NCBI RefSeq assembly: GCF_020859565.1
Contig: NZ_JAJHUO010000044.1
Location: 23,661-87,660 of the forward strand
Source of the DNA: Saccharothrix luteola
Lineage (GTDB): Bacteria > Actinomycetota > Actinomycetes > Mycobacteriales > Pseudonocardiaceae
Direction of reading: 5' to 3'
Length of the DNA: 64,000 nucleotides
Of the stretch, positions 42,078-50,172 are shown in pieces. A model generated the notes under the pieces. The model was given only the letters and a program-made list of their open reading frames with translations. It was not told the DNA's origin and searched no databases. A program made the translations under genes and the position numbers. How positions within the stretch are numbered: the first letter of the stretch is position 1; every line of letters starts with the position of its first letter.

Positions 42078-42140
42078 GGGGGGAGGGGGGGGGGGGGGGG
42101 GGGGGGGGGCGGCCCCCCCCCCCCCCCCCCCCCCCCCCCC
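42078..42140. repeat. G-tract/C-tract homopolymer palindrome, probable assembly join
   Basis: G6 (42078-42083), A, G25 (42085-42109), CGG, then C28 (42113-42140). The G and C tracts are self-complementary. The C tract ends 8 bp from the rluB stop codon. Nothing else in the window has homopolymers of this kind. Left of it, 41958-42077 holds the STAND gene's upstream region with a TGTTCAG/CTGAACA inverted repeat at 41999-42029 and a GGAACC/GGTTCC repeat near 42055-42073. Confidence 0.85.
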
Positions 42141-42148
42141 TGCCCCGG

Positions 42149-42892
42149 CTACAGCCCCACGGCCTTGTACAGGGAGCCGACTTCCTGGCGGTTGAGCACC
42201 CGCATCGAGCCGGGGCGCTGGTTGCCGAGGCGCACCTCTCCGACGGCGGTGCGGACCAGGTGCTCGACGGGGTGGCCGACGTGGTCGAGCAGGCGGCGCA
42301 CGATGTGCTTGCGGCCCTCGTGCAGGACCACCTCGACCAGCGCCTTGCCCGGCATGGACGAGACCAGCTTGAACGAGTCGACCGCGATCGGGCCGTCCTC
42401 GAGCTCGACGCCCGCCCGCAGGCGCTTGCCCAGGTCCTTCGGGATCGGGCCGGGCACCTCGGCCAGGTAGGTCTTGGTGATCTCGTAGGACGGGTGCATC
42501 AGCCGGTGCGCGAGGTCGCCGTCGTTGGTCAGCAGCAGCAGGCCCTCGGTGTCGGCGTCCAGCCTGCCGACGTGGAACAGGCGTTCCTTGCGGTTGTGCA
42601 GGTAGTCGCCGACGCACGGGCGGTGCGCGTCGTCGTGCATGGTGGACAGGACACCGCGCGGCTTGTTGAACGCGATGGTGACCACGTCCTCCTTGAGCAC
42701 CACGCGCACGCCGTCGACGTGCACGACCGCGGTGTCCGGGTCGACGCGGCGGCCCTGCTCGCGGACCACCTCGCCGTCGACCTGGACGCGGCCGAGTTCG
42801 ATCAGCTCCTCGGCGACCCGCCGCGAGGCGATGCCCGCCTTGGCGAGCACCTTCTGGAGCCGGATCCCCTCGGGGTTGGCCTGGTCAGACAT
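42149..42892 (-). CDS. rluB: 23S rRNA pseudouridine synthase, RluB/RsuA family
   Basis: This 247-residue enzyme has an N-terminal S4 RNA-binding domain (IRLQKVLAKAGIASRRVAEE) and the pseudouridylate synthase core, with catalytic Asp in HVGRLDADTEGLLLLTNDG. The KTYLAEVPG and HEGRKHIVRRLLDHVGHPV motifs follow. It should isomerise a uridine of 23S rRNA near the peptidyl-transferase centre. The ATG at 42892 overlaps the scpB end by 8 bp. In related genomes cmk and der follow rluB directly; here the poly-C tract begins 9 nt after the stop. Confidence 0.92.
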   Translation of the reverse strand: MSDQANPEGIRLQKVLAKAGIASRRVAEELIELGRVQVDGEVVREQGRRVDPDTAVVHVDGVRVVLKEDVVTIAFNKPRGVLSTMHDDAHRPCVGDYLHNRKERLFHVGRLDADTEGLLLLTNDGDLAHRLMHPSYEITKTYLAEVPGPIPKDLGKRLRAGVELEDGPIAVDSFKLVSSMPGKALVEVVLHEGRKHIVRRLLDHVGHPVEHLVRTAVGEVRLGNQRPGSMRVLNRQEVGSLYKAVGL

Positions 42893-43649
42893 CGTCGATC
42901 GCATCCACTTCGGGCAGGAGGGGGGCGATCGGCGGCAGGTCGCCCAGCGACGACAGCCCCAACCGCTCCAGGAACAGTTCGGTCGTGCGGTAAAGGATGC
43001 CACCCGTGTCGGAGTCCGTGCCCGTCTCGGCGATCAGGCCGCGCGCGACGAGCGTGCGGATGACGCCGTCCACGTTCACCCCGCGCACCGCCGCGATCCG
43101 CGCCCTGGTCACGGGCTGCCGGTAGGCGATGACCGCGAGTGTCTCCAACGCGGCCCGGGTGAGCTTGGCGCGCTGCCCGTCGAGCAGCAGCTTCTCCACG
43201 AATGGCGCGTAGCGGTCCCTCGTGTAGAACCGCCAGCCGTCCCCGATTCTACGCAGGTCGATGCCGCTGCCCTGCTCGGTGTACCGGTCGGCCAGCCGGC
43301 GCAGGGCGGCGGTGACGCGCTTCACGGACTGGTCGAGGACGCCCGCGAGCTGCTCCTCGGCGATCGGGCTGTCCACGACGAGGAGGATCGACTCCAGCGC
43401 GCCGTCGAACTCGGCGTCGTCGGAGAGGTCCGGCAGCCCGCCTGCCTCGACCTCGTCCTCGGCCTCCGGCACGATCCCGGGCTCGGCGACGGCGGCGGGT
43501 CCAGGCACGTCCGCGGCAGGCCCGGCCACGCCGTCCGGGCCTGTGACCTGCTCGAACCCGGCCGCGACCGACTCCACCGCCACGTCGGGCCCGACCACCG
43601 GCTCGACGGCCGCCCTCGGCTCGGGGCCGGTCGCTGCGTGGTCGCTCAC
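42885..43649 (-). CDS. scpB: Segregation and condensation protein B
   Basis: This 254-residue protein has an acidic, Pro/Ala/Val-rich extension of about 75 residues, then the ScpB winged-helix core: ALESILLVVDSPIAEEQLAG, the GWRFYTRDRYAPFVEKLL segment and LTRAALETLAVIAYRQPVTR, then GVNVDGVIRTLVARGLI. It binds ScpA and SMC to form the condensin complex. The GTG at 43649 overlaps the scpA stop (GTGA). Confidence 0.92.
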   Translation of the reverse strand: MSDHAATGPEPRAAVEPVVGPDVAVESVAAGFEQVTGPDGVAGPAADVPGPAAVAEPGIVPEAEDEVEAGGLPDLSDDAEFDGALESILLVVDSPIAEEQLAGVLDQSVKRVTAALRRLADRYTEQGSGIDLRRIGDGWRFYTRDRYAPFVEKLLLDGQRAKLTRAALETLAVIAYRQPVTRARIAAVRGVNVDGVIRTLVARGLIAETGTDSDTGGILYRTTELFLERLGLSSLGDLPPIAPLLPEVDAIDDV

Positions 43650-44524
43650 CCGTACTCCTCGTCCTCGTCGCGGGCCTGCGCCTGCGCCTGCTCGATCGTG
43701 CCGCCGACCCACGTGATGCGCAGCTCGCCCAGCGGATCGGGCTGCTCGAAGGCCAGCGACTGCTCGCGGTACAGCTCCAGCAGCGCCAGGAACCGCGCCA
43801 CGACCTCCATGGTCTCCGTGCACTCGGCGATCAGCTCGGCGAACGTGGCCGTCCCCAGCTCCGCCAGCCGTGCCCGCAGCATGTCCGCGTGCTCGCGCAC
43901 CGACACCCGGTGCTGGTGGATGTGCGAGGTCGACACCGTCGGCGGCGGTTTGGGCCGGAACACGACCGCGGCGATCTCGCTGAACCGCCGGGCGTCCACC
44001 CCCAGCATCACCTCGGGCAGCAGCCCCTCGTACCGCTCCTCCAGCGCCACCGACCGCGGGTAGCGCCGGTACGCGCCCCGCTCCAGCTCCGCGAACAGCG
44101 CCGCGACCTGCTTGTACGCCCGGTACTGCAGCAGCCGCGCGAACAGCAGGTCACGCGCCTCCAGCAGCGCCAGGTCGTCCTCGTCCTCCACGTCGCCCGA
44201 GGGCAGCAGGCGGGCCGCCTTCAGGTCGAGCAGGGTCGCCGCGATGACCAGGAACTCGGTCGTCTCGTCGAGGTCCCACTGGTCGCCCAACGCGCGGATG
44301 TAGGCGATGAAGTCGTCGGTGACGGTGTGCAGCGCCACCTCGGTCACGTCGAGCGTGTGCTGCGAGATCAGCTGGAGCAGCAGGTCGAACGGTCCCTCGA
44401 AGTTGGTCAGCTTGACCTTGAACCGGCCGTCGTCCGGCGCCGCGGGCTCGACCACCTCGACTGCCTCGACCACCTCGACCGGCGCGGCGACTTCGGGTTC
44501 GGTCTCGGGTGCGTCACCGCTCAC
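43646..44524 (-). CDS. scpA: Segregation and condensation protein A (kleisin)
   Basis: This 292-residue kleisin has the signature VKLTNFEGPFDLLLQLISQH at about residues 35-54, then VTEVALHTVTDDFIAYI, and the helical C-terminal SMC-binding part (TFAELIAECTETMEVVARFL). A Glu/Ala/Val-rich leader precedes the core. The GTG at 44524 overlaps the stop of the small upstream gene. It bridges SMC heads during chromosome segregation. Confidence 0.93.
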   Translation of the reverse strand: MSGDAPETEPEVAAPVEVVEAVEVVEPAAPDDGRFKVKLTNFEGPFDLLLQLISQHTLDVTEVALHTVTDDFIAYIRALGDQWDLDETTEFLVIAATLLDLKAARLLPSGDVEDEDDLALLEARDLLFARLLQYRAYKQVAALFAELERGAYRRYPRSVALEERYEGLLPEVMLGVDARRFSEIAAVVFRPKPPPTVSTSHIHQHRVSVREHADMLRARLAELGTATFAELIAECTETMEVVARFLALLELYREQSLAFEQPDPLGELRITWVGGTIEQAQAQARDEDEEYG

Positions 44525-44838
44525 TGCTCGCGCAACCTACGGACCAGCAGCGACTCCTCGCCGTGCCCTTCGAGGTCGTCCAGCACGATCGCGATGGCCT
44601 CGCGCACCACGCGCCCGCGGTCGACCGCGAGACCGTGCTCGCCGCGCAGCGCCAGCCGCGCGTGCTCCAGCGCCAGCAGCTCCTCGTCGGACACGTACAC
44701 GGTGATCTTCGTCGAGTGCTTCTGTCGCCCCGTGCCCCGCCGCGGCGCCGACTGCTCTTGAGCGGGCACGTCGGCGGCGGCGCCGGTCGTGAGGCGGAAC
44801 AGCTCGGACGCGCCCGGCAGTGATGGGCGTCGGGTCAC
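44521..44838 (-). CDS. Small ribbon-helix-helix-like protein
   Basis: This 105-residue protein has a disordered first half and a C-terminal RHH-like unit: the strand KITVYVSDEELLALEHARL, then DRGRVVREAIAIVLDDLEG. RHH proteins bind DNA as dimers and often partner ParA ATPases. Here it lies between the ParA-like gene and scpA, with four-base overlaps at both ends, so it may link the ATPase to DNA. No ParB-type gene is present. The DNA-binding role is inference from the fold. Confidence 0.7.
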   Translation of the reverse strand: MTRRPSLPGASELFRLTTGAAADVPAQEQSAPRRGTGRQKHSTKITVYVSDEELLALEHARLALRGEHGLAVDRGRVVREAIAIVLDDLEGHGEESLLVRRLREQ

Positions 44839-45809
44839 CGGGCGATCACCTCGCGCGCCAACGCGCGGTAGGCCTTCGCGCCCGACGAGCGGGGCGCCCA
44901 GCTGGTGATCGGCTCGCCGGCGACGGTCGTCTCCGGGAACCGGACGGTGCGGTTGATCACCGTGTCGAACACGACGTCGCCGAACGCCTCGACCACGCGC
45001 GCCATCACCTCGCGGGAGTGCAGCGTGCGCGGGTCGTACATGGTGGCGAGGATCCCGGTGATCTCCAGCTTCGGGTTCAACCGCTCCCTGACCTTCTCGA
45101 TGGTGTCTATCAACAGGGCGACCCCGCGCAGGCTGAAGAACTCGCACTCCAGCGGGATGAGGACGCCGTCAGCCGCCGCGAGGGCGTTGACCGTGAGCAG
45201 GCCGAGCGACGGCTGGCAGTCCACCAGCACGTAGTCGTAGTGCTCGATGACCGGGCGCAGCGTGCGGACCAGCGTGTGCTCCCGGCCCACCTCGGAGACC
45301 AGCTGGATCTCCGCGGCGGACAGGTCGATGTTGCTGGGCAGCAGGTCCATGCCCTCGACCGGGGTGCGCATGATCACGTCGCGGACGCCGACGTCGCGCT
45401 CCATGATCACGTTGTAGATGGTCTGGTCGAGCTGGTGCGGGTGCACGCCGAGGCCGACCGACAGCGCGCCCTGCGGGTCGAAGTCGACCAGCAGCACCTT
45501 GCGGCCGTACTCGGTCAGCGCCGCGCCGAGGTTGATGGTGGACGTGGTCTTGCCGACCCCGCCCTTCTGGTTGCACACCGCGAGGATCTTCGCCGGACCG
45601 TGCCGGGCGATGAGCGGTGGGTCGGCGACGTAGCGCAACGGACGGCCGGTCGGCCCGATGTCGCCCGCTACCTGCTCGGTCGTGTCTTCGTCCGCGGGTG
45701 CGGCGTGCGGGGCGAGGCTCAGCTCGACCGAGGCGCGCGGCACACCGGACGGTTGCGGGGGTGGTGGAGGTGCTCCCCACGCCTGACCCGCGTGCTCCGG
45801 TGTCGACAT
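44835..45809 (-). CDS. ParA/Soj-family ATPase (Rv1708-like)
   Basis: This 324-residue protein has a Pro-rich N-terminal extension of about 75 residues, then a deviant Walker A KGGVGKTTSTINLG, LLVDFDPQGALSVGLG and a switch region YDYVLVDCQPSLGLLTVNA. It forms nucleotide-dependent dimers on DNA. It heads the operon with the RHH protein, scpA, scpB and rluB, the arrangement of mycobacterial Rv1708-Rv1711, so a role in chromosome organisation is likely. This is not the main chromosomal ParA, which sits near the origin with parB. The ATG at 45809 follows GGGAAGG. Confidence 0.9.
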   Translation of the reverse strand: MSTPEHAGQAWGAPPPPPQPSGVPRASVELSLAPHAAPADEDTTEQVAGDIGPTGRPLRYVADPPLIARHGPAKILAVCNQKGGVGKTTSTINLGAALTEYGRKVLLVDFDPQGALSVGLGVHPHQLDQTIYNVIMERDVGVRDVIMRTPVEGMDLLPSNIDLSAAEIQLVSEVGREHTLVRTLRPVIEHYDYVLVDCQPSLGLLTVNALAAADGVLIPLECEFFSLRGVALLIDTIEKVRERLNPKLEITGILATMYDPRTLHSREVMARVVEAFGDVVFDTVINRTVRFPETTVAGEPITSWAPRSSGAKAYRALAREVIAR

Positions 45810-45933
45810 CGCCTTCCCGATTCCTAGTCCTCTGCCTGGGCGCAGCCTAGGCACACCGGGGTCCACCGGCAACGCGCCCCGCCGAAGCGCGGTCAATCGT
45901 TCTCAGCGCGTTTCGCGAGGGCCCGGCGCGGGC

Positions 45934-46302
45934 TCAGGGCGTCGCGCCCGCCTGCGCCCCGGTCCGGTCGGCGGCGTGGTCACGGGCGTCGCGGCAGCTC
46001 CGCTCGGCCGCGCGGAGCACCACGTCGAGCAGTCCGGGGAACAGCTCGTCGAGGTCGTCGCGCCGCAGCGACACCCACCGCTGGTTCCCGCGGGCCCTGG
46101 TCCGGGTGATGCCCGCTTCCCGCAGCACGCGCAGGTGCTGCGACAACGTGGACTTGGCGACCTCCACCATCAGCGCGCCGCACAGGCGCTCGCCGTCGGA
46201 TTCGATCTGCCGCACCACCGCCAGCCGGGTGGCGTCGCTCAACGCGTGCAGCACCGCGCCCAGCTCGATCGCGCTGCGCTCGGGCTCGTCCAAGTTCGGC
46301 AC
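45934..46302 (-). CDS. ArsR-family transcriptional regulator
   Basis: This 122-residue winged-helix protein has AVLHALSDATRLAVVRQIES, the recognition region VEVAKSTLSQHLRVLREAGI and the wing RTRARGNQRWVSLRRDDLDE. No Cys-based metal site of the ArsR/SmtB type is visible (only single, scattered Cys), so it may sense redox state or a small molecule. It stands between xerD and the parA operon on the same strand, with a strong hairpin before it. Confidence 0.9.
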   Translation of the reverse strand: MPNLDEPERSAIELGAVLHALSDATRLAVVRQIESDGERLCGALMVEVAKSTLSQHLRVLREAGITRTRARGNQRWVSLRRDDLDELFPGLLDVVLRAAERSCRDARDHAADRTGAQAGATP

Positions 46303-46338
46303 CGGGTCGGCACCTCCAGCTCGTCGGGCTCATCGGAC

Positions 46339-46375
46339 GTGGGTGGGCGCCCGGTCGGGCGAGCGGCCCACCCAC
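46339..46375 (-). terminator. Terminator after xerD
   Basis: GTGGGTGGGC (46339-46348) pairs perfectly with GCCCACCCAC (46366-46375), with a nested GCCC/GGGC stem in the loop. It lies 16 bp beyond the xerD stop on the minus strand. Confidence 0.75.
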
Positions 46376-46391
46376 GGTACCCGTGGACCGC

Positions 46392-47441
46392 TCATGTTCC
46401 ACCCGATGCGCGAGGATGGGCGGTCGCGTAGACCTCGCGCAAGGTGTTGACGGTGACCAGTGTGTACACCTGCGTCGTCGTCACGGAGGCGTGACCGAGC
46501 AATTCCTGCACGACCCGCACGTCCGCGCCGCCTTCCAGCAGGTGGGTGGCGAACGAGTGCCGCAGCGTGTGCGGTGAGACTTCGGCTTCGACGCCCGCGC
46601 GTTCGGCCGCCGTCTTCAGCACCTGCCACGCCGACTGCCGGCTCAACCTGCCGCCGCGGGCGTTGAGGAACAGCGCGGGCGTGCCGCGCTTGGCCAGGGT
46701 CGGGCGGGCTCGCACGAGGTACGCCTCCAGCGCCGCGAGCGCCGGGCGGCCGACCGGCACGATGCGCTGCTTGCCGCCCTTGCCGTCGAGCAGCACGGTG
46801 CGTTCGGCGGCGTCGACGTCGTCCACGTCGAGCCCGACGACCTCGGAGATCCGCGCGCCGGTGGAGTACAGCAGTTCCAGGAGGGCGCGGTCGCGCAGGT
46901 GGGCGGGGGTGTCGGCGGGGCCTTCGAGGAGCTTCAGCACGTCGTCGACGGGCAGTGCCTTGGGCAGCCTGCGCGGCGGGGTCGGCGGGTGGACGGCGCG
47001 GGCGGGGTCCTGCGCGGTGATGCCTTCGAGGTGCGCGAAGCGGTGCAACCCCCGGACCGCGACCAGGGTGCGCGCGGCGGAGGAGGCGGCCAGCCCGGAT
47101 TCGCGCAACGTGGCCAGGAAGTCCCCGACCAGGGCTTCGGTGACGTCGGCGAGGTCGTCGACCCCGTTGGCCGCCAGGTGGGCTACGTACCGGCGCAGGT
47201 CGCGGCCGTAGGAGTCGAGCGTGTTGCGCGCCGTGCCCCGCTCCACCGCCAGGTGGTCGAGGTACGCGCCGATCGCCCGCGCCGCCGCCGTCGCCCGCGC
47301 TTCCGGAGCATCTCCCGCGGGAGTCCCCGCCTCCGATGTCGACCCGGGCGCATGCCCCGCGGGGGTCCCCGCCAGGGGGTCCCCTGCTTTCATTCTCCCA
47401 GAGGGGTCCGACAATTCCGGCGTCCCGCCGCCCGCCGCCAC
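46392..47441 (-). CDS. xerD: Tyrosine recombinase XerD
   Basis: This 349-residue site-specific recombinase acts with XerC to resolve chromosome dimers at dif. It has an N-terminal SAM-like domain (AIGAYLDHLAVERGTARNTL) and a C-terminal catalytic domain. Catalytic residues are visible as Arg in YSTGARISEVV, His-x-x-Arg in SPHTLRHSFATHLL, His in ELLGHASVTTT and the nucleophile in TQVYTLV. The GTG at 47441 has GGGGGAG at 7-nt spacing; the ATG at 47393, where the family usually begins, has a poorly spaced GGGAGA. The first ~35 residues are low complexity, so the choice matters little. Confidence 0.92.
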   Translation of the reverse strand: MAAGGGTPELSDPSGRMKAGDPLAGTPAGHAPGSTSEAGTPAGDAPEARATAAARAIGAYLDHLAVERGTARNTLDSYGRDLRRYVAHLAANGVDDLADVTEALVGDFLATLRESGLAASSAARTLVAVRGLHRFAHLEGITAQDPARAVHPPTPPRRLPKALPVDDVLKLLEGPADTPAHLRDRALLELLYSTGARISEVVGLDVDDVDAAERTVLLDGKGGKQRIVPVGRPALAALEAYLVRARPTLAKRGTPALFLNARGGRLSRQSAWQVLKTAAERAGVEAEVSPHTLRHSFATHLLEGGADVRVVQELLGHASVTTTQVYTLVTVNTLREVYATAHPRASGGT

Positions 47442-47464
47442 CGGACCGCTCCCCCGCCGACCGC

Positions 47465-48574
47465 TCACAGCAGGTCCAGCGGAACGTGCCGCAGCCCGTG
47501 CGCCTTCGCCACCTCGGCCTGCACAATGGTGCCGCGCACCGCGTTCACGCCCTTCGCCAACGCCGGGTCGTCGCCGATCGCCCGTCGAAAGCCCTTGTCC
47601 GCCAGCGCCGTCACGTAGGGCAGTGTGACGTTCGTGAGCGCCCACGTCGAGGTGTGCGGCACCGCGCCCGGCATGTTCGCCACGCAGTAGAACACCGAAC
47701 CGTGCACCCGGTAAGTCGGGTCGTCGTGCGTGGTCGGCCGTGAGTCGGCGAAGCAACCGCCCTGGTCGATGGCGATGTCCACGAGCACCGAGCCGGACCG
47801 CATGGTCGACACGAGCTCGTTGCCCACCAGCGTCGGGGCCCTGGCGCCCGGCACGAGCACCGCGCCGATCACCAGGTCCGCCCACCGGCACGCCTTCTCC
47901 ACCTCGTACGAGTTGCTCGCCACGGTCTGCAGGTGCCCCCGGTAGGCGAAGTCGATCTGCCGCAGCCGGTTGACGTTGGTGTCCAGCACGACCACCTCGG
48001 CCTGCATGCCCACGGCCACCGCGGCGGCGTTCATGCCCGCCACCCCCGCGCCGATCACCGCCACCTTCCCCGCCGGCACGCCGGGCACGCCGCCGAGCAG
48101 CACACCGCGCCCACCCTGGTTGCGCTCCAGGCAGTGCGCGCCGACCTGCACGGCCATCCGCCCGGCGACCTCGCTCATCGGCGCGAGCAACGGCAACGAG
48201 CCGTCCGCCGGCTGCACGGTCTCGTAGGCGATGGCGTCGATGCCGGAGGTGATGATCGCCTGCGTGCAGCGGGCGTCGGCGGCCAGGTGCAGGTAGGTGA
48301 ACAGGGTCTGCCCCGGCCGCATCCGGTGGAACTCCTCGGCCACCGGCTCCTTCACCTTGAGCACCAGCTCGGCGTCGCCCCACACGTCGTCGACGTCGGG
48401 CACGACCTCCGCGCCGGACGCCGCGAACTCGCGGTCCGGGATCGAGGAACCGCCGCCGGCTCCCGCCTCGATCAGCACGCGGTGGCCCCGGCGCACCAGC
48501 TCCACCACACCGGCGGGGGTGATGGCGACCCGGTGCTCGTGGTTCTTCACCTCTCGGGGAACGCCGACCAGCAC
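47465..48574 (-). CDS. ald: Alanine dehydrogenase
   Basis: This 369-residue enzyme interconverts L-alanine and pyruvate plus ammonia with NAD. Family marks are MLVGVPREVKNHEHRVAITP at the start, the LVLKVKEPVAEEF loop, FTYLHLAAD, the Rossmann motif VAVIGAGVAGMNAAAVAVGM and the active-site SVLVDIAIDQGGCFADSRPT. Length is normal. The start is GTG at 48574 and the stop lies 24 bp before xerD, so the two may be co-transcribed. In mycobacteria ald lies elsewhere, so its place here is a lineage feature. Confidence 0.95.
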   Translation of the reverse strand: MLVGVPREVKNHEHRVAITPAGVVELVRRGHRVLIEAGAGGGSSIPDREFAASGAEVVPDVDDVWGDAELVLKVKEPVAEEFHRMRPGQTLFTYLHLAADARCTQAIITSGIDAIAYETVQPADGSLPLLAPMSEVAGRMAVQVGAHCLERNQGGRGVLLGGVPGVPAGKVAVIGAGVAGMNAAAVAVGMQAEVVVLDTNVNRLRQIDFAYRGHLQTVASNSYEVEKACRWADLVIGAVLVPGARAPTLVGNELVSTMRSGSVLVDIAIDQGGCFADSRPTTHDDPTYRVHGSVFYCVANMPGAVPHTSTWALTNVTLPYVTALADKGFRRAIGDDPALAKGVNAVRGTIVQAEVAKAHGLRHVPLDLL

Positions 48575-48629
48575 CCCCGAAGCGTAGGTCGACCAGCGGG
48601 TTCCGGCTCGATCAGCGGCACGCGGCTGT

Positions 48630-48641
48630 TAGCGTTGACGT
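48630..48641 (+). promoter_or_regulatory. Candidate -10 box for a leaderless transcript
   Basis: TAGCGT (48630-48635) ends 6 nt before the GTG at 48642, and no Shine-Dalgarno lies between. Its geometry matches that at 3546 and 58428. Confidence 0.45.
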
Positions 48642-49241
48642 GTGTCGGAACCACACCAGGTGCGCATCGGCGACCAGCAGCGCGAAGAGGCGATCAGCGC
48701 GCTGAACGACCACTTCGCGGCCGGTCGCCTGGAGATCGGCGAGTACGAGCAGCGCGTCGGCTACGCGTCCGCGGCCCAGTCCGCGCAGGAGCTGGCGGCG
48801 CTGTTCCACGACCTGCCGCAGCCGCACCCGGTGTTCCTGCCGCCCGGCTACCCGCCGACGGCCGCGTACCCGACCCCGCCGCCGCCCGGTTACGCCGCCA
48901 CGCCCGGCCAGGGCATCCCCGGCTACCCGCCGCCCGGCTACGCGGACCCGTCCCAGCCCTACGGCCCGGCGTACGGCTACCCGCCCGGGTTCAACCCCAA
49001 CGCGCCGTACGGCTTCGACCCGGTGACCGGGCAGCCGTTGTCGGACAAGTCGCGCATCGCGGCGGGCGTGCTGCAGCTGGCGCTGCCGTTCGGCATCGGC
49101 CGGTTCTACATGGGTGACACGGCGATCGGCATCGCACAGCTGCTGACCTGCGGCGGGTGCGGCATCTGGTCGTTGATCGACGGGATCGTCCTGCTGGTCA
49201 ACGGCGGCACCGACAGCCAGGGCCGCAAGCTACGCGACTAG
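48642..49241 (+). CDS. DUF1707 plus TM2-domain membrane protein
   Basis: This 199-residue protein has an N-terminal DUF1707 domain (VRIGDQQREEAISALNDHFA, AGRLEIGEYEQRVG). A Pro/Gly/Tyr-rich disordered linker of about 75 residues with PPGY-type repeats follows. A C-terminal TM2 domain has two membrane helices around a polar turn (LPFGIGRFYMGDTAIGIAQL). The function of such fusions is unknown. The GTG at 48642 is probably leaderless. Its stop codon overlaps the convergent DUF2752 gene by 12 bp. Confidence 0.85.
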   Translation: MSEPHQVRIGDQQREEAISALNDHFAAGRLEIGEYEQRVGYASAAQSAQELAALFHDLPQPHPVFLPPGYPPTAAYPTPPPPGYAATPGQGIPGYPPPGYADPSQPYGPAYGYPPGFNPNAPYGFDPVTGQPLSDKSRIAAGVLQLALPFGIGRFYMGDTAIGIAQLLTCGGCGIWSLIDGIVLLVNGGTDSQGRKLRD

Positions 49242-49610
49242 GTTCCGCACGACCATCCAGGTGACGGCCAGCGCCACCACCGGCACGCCGACGTTCCGCG
49301 ACACCGGCGGCGCCGGCCGTCCCCGCCTGGCCGCCCGGAACCACCGCACCCACAGCCAGGCCAGCAGCGGCAGCCCGACCAGCAGCATCACGGCGTTGAA
49401 CTGCCAGGCCGCGACCAGGTCGCCGTGCAGCAGGGCGTGGACCATCCGGGTCGACCCGCAGGCCGGGCACTGGATGCCGGTCAACGCGTAGAGCGGGCAC
49501 GGCGGCAGGAGCGACCCGGGCTGGTTGGGGTCGACGAACAACAGCACCCCGCACCCACCCACCGCCGCCGCGGCCACCGCCAACGGCCCTCTCACACCCA
49601 CGAACGCCAT
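49230..49610 (-). CDS. DUF2752 membrane protein
   Basis: This 126-residue protein has three hydrophobic segments and the DUF2752 signature PLYALTGIQCPACGSTRMVH, a CxxC motif placed after the first membrane helix. The Cys pair could bind metal or form a disulphide; its role is unknown. GGGGAAG at 6-nt spacing supports the ATG at 49610. Its gene is convergent with, and overlaps by 12 bp, the TM2 gene. Confidence 0.85.
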   Translation of the reverse strand: MAFVGVRGPLAVAAAAVGGCGVLLFVDPNQPGSLLPPCPLYALTGIQCPACGSTRMVHALLHGDLVAAWQFNAVMLLVGLPLLAWLWVRWFRAARRGRPAPPVSRNVGVPVVALAVTWMVVRNLVA

Positions 49611-49645
49611 TATCCGCTTCCCCCTGCCCCGGATACTCACCAACC

Positions 49646-50029
49646 GTGGGCTTCTCCTGGTACGCACACCGGGCAGGCGACGCGACCCTGCCCCTGCCGC
49701 ACCGCGTGTCGGCGTTCCGCTCGTGCGTGCGGCGCTTCCACGCGGCGCCGTACGAGGACACCATGCGTTACCTGGAGCTGGTGGCGGGTCCGTTCCAGCG
49801 CGACGAGCGGGCGTTGGCGGCGGCGCTGGAGGTGCTGCTGGTGCTGCGAGGCCGGTGGAAGCTGCACGTGGAGAACTACGCGGCGATCCGCCGGGAGGAG
49901 AAGCGGCGAGGCGTGCGCTCACCGCGCGGCACCACGCCGTTCGACCGCGAGTACGAGCACCCGCCCCTGCCCGACCTGCACCTGAACGTTGAACTCACAC
50001 GTTCCGAACGTAGGACTCAGGCGACCTGA
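49646..50029 (+). CDS. Hypothetical protein, 127 residues, C-terminus encoded by a repeat array
   Basis: I do not recognise a family. It is a basic, helical protein with FSWYAHRAGDATLPLPHRVS, YEDTMRYLELVAGPFQRDER and RGRWKLHVENYAAIRREEKR. The last ~16 residues (ELTRSERRTQAT at the end) are coded by the first two units of the 22-bp repeat array beginning at 49983, so the original stop was probably displaced by the repeat. There is no Shine-Dalgarno before the GTG at 49646; GATACT (49632-49637) could serve as the -10 of a leaderless message. It is divergent from the DUF2752 gene, 35 bp away. Confidence 0.6.
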   Translation: MGFSWYAHRAGDATLPLPHRVSAFRSCVRRFHAAPYEDTMRYLELVAGPFQRDERALAAALEVLLVLRGRWKLHVENYAAIRREEKRRGVRSPRGTTPFDREYEHPPLPDLHLNVELTRSERRTQAT

Positions 50030-50114
50030 ACGTACGACTCACGCGTTCTGAACGTAGGACTCAGGCGACCTGAGCGTTCGACACGCGGGACCAGAGCGTT
50101 CGACACGCGAGTGG
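49983..50114. repeat. Six-unit tandem repeat of exactly 22 bp
   Basis: Six units run without gaps at 49983, 50005, 50027, 50049, 50071 and 50093, close to TGAACGTAGGACTCAGGCGA plus CC. Units 1 and 3 end in CGTTC, while units 2 and 4 end in GCGACC, so two versions alternate; units 5 and 6 are a third, more diverged version. The array begins inside the coding frame of the preceding gene and ends in an inverted repeat. Confidence 0.8.
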
Positions 50115-50143
50115 GTCGAACGGGTGGAGCCCGCGTGTCGAAC
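50098..50143. terminator. Hairpin at the end of the 22-bp repeat array
   Basis: GTTCGACACGCG (50098-50109) pairs perfectly with CGCGTGTCGAAC (50132-50143), a 12-bp stem with a 22-nt loop. It lies between convergent genes and may terminate both the gene at 49646 and the Nudix gene. Confidence 0.6.
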
Positions 50144-50172
50144 GGTCGGGGTCGGTGAGGTCGACGTCCAGG

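Noticed and set aside
42085..42140. G-quadruplex or regulatory hairpin in the poly-G/C tract
   Set aside because: Pure homopolymers of 25 and 28 bases back to back are unlike real elements in this genome, and the loss of expected synteny favours an assembly artefact.
44835..45809. Chromosomal origin partition locus (parAB-parS)
   Set aside because: No ParB gene and no parS-like 16-bp palindromes were seen; the gene order matches the scpAB-associated ParA of mycobacteria.
49983..50114. Possible CRISPR array in the 22-bp repeat array
   Set aside because: Units are contiguous without spacers, so this is a tandem repeat.
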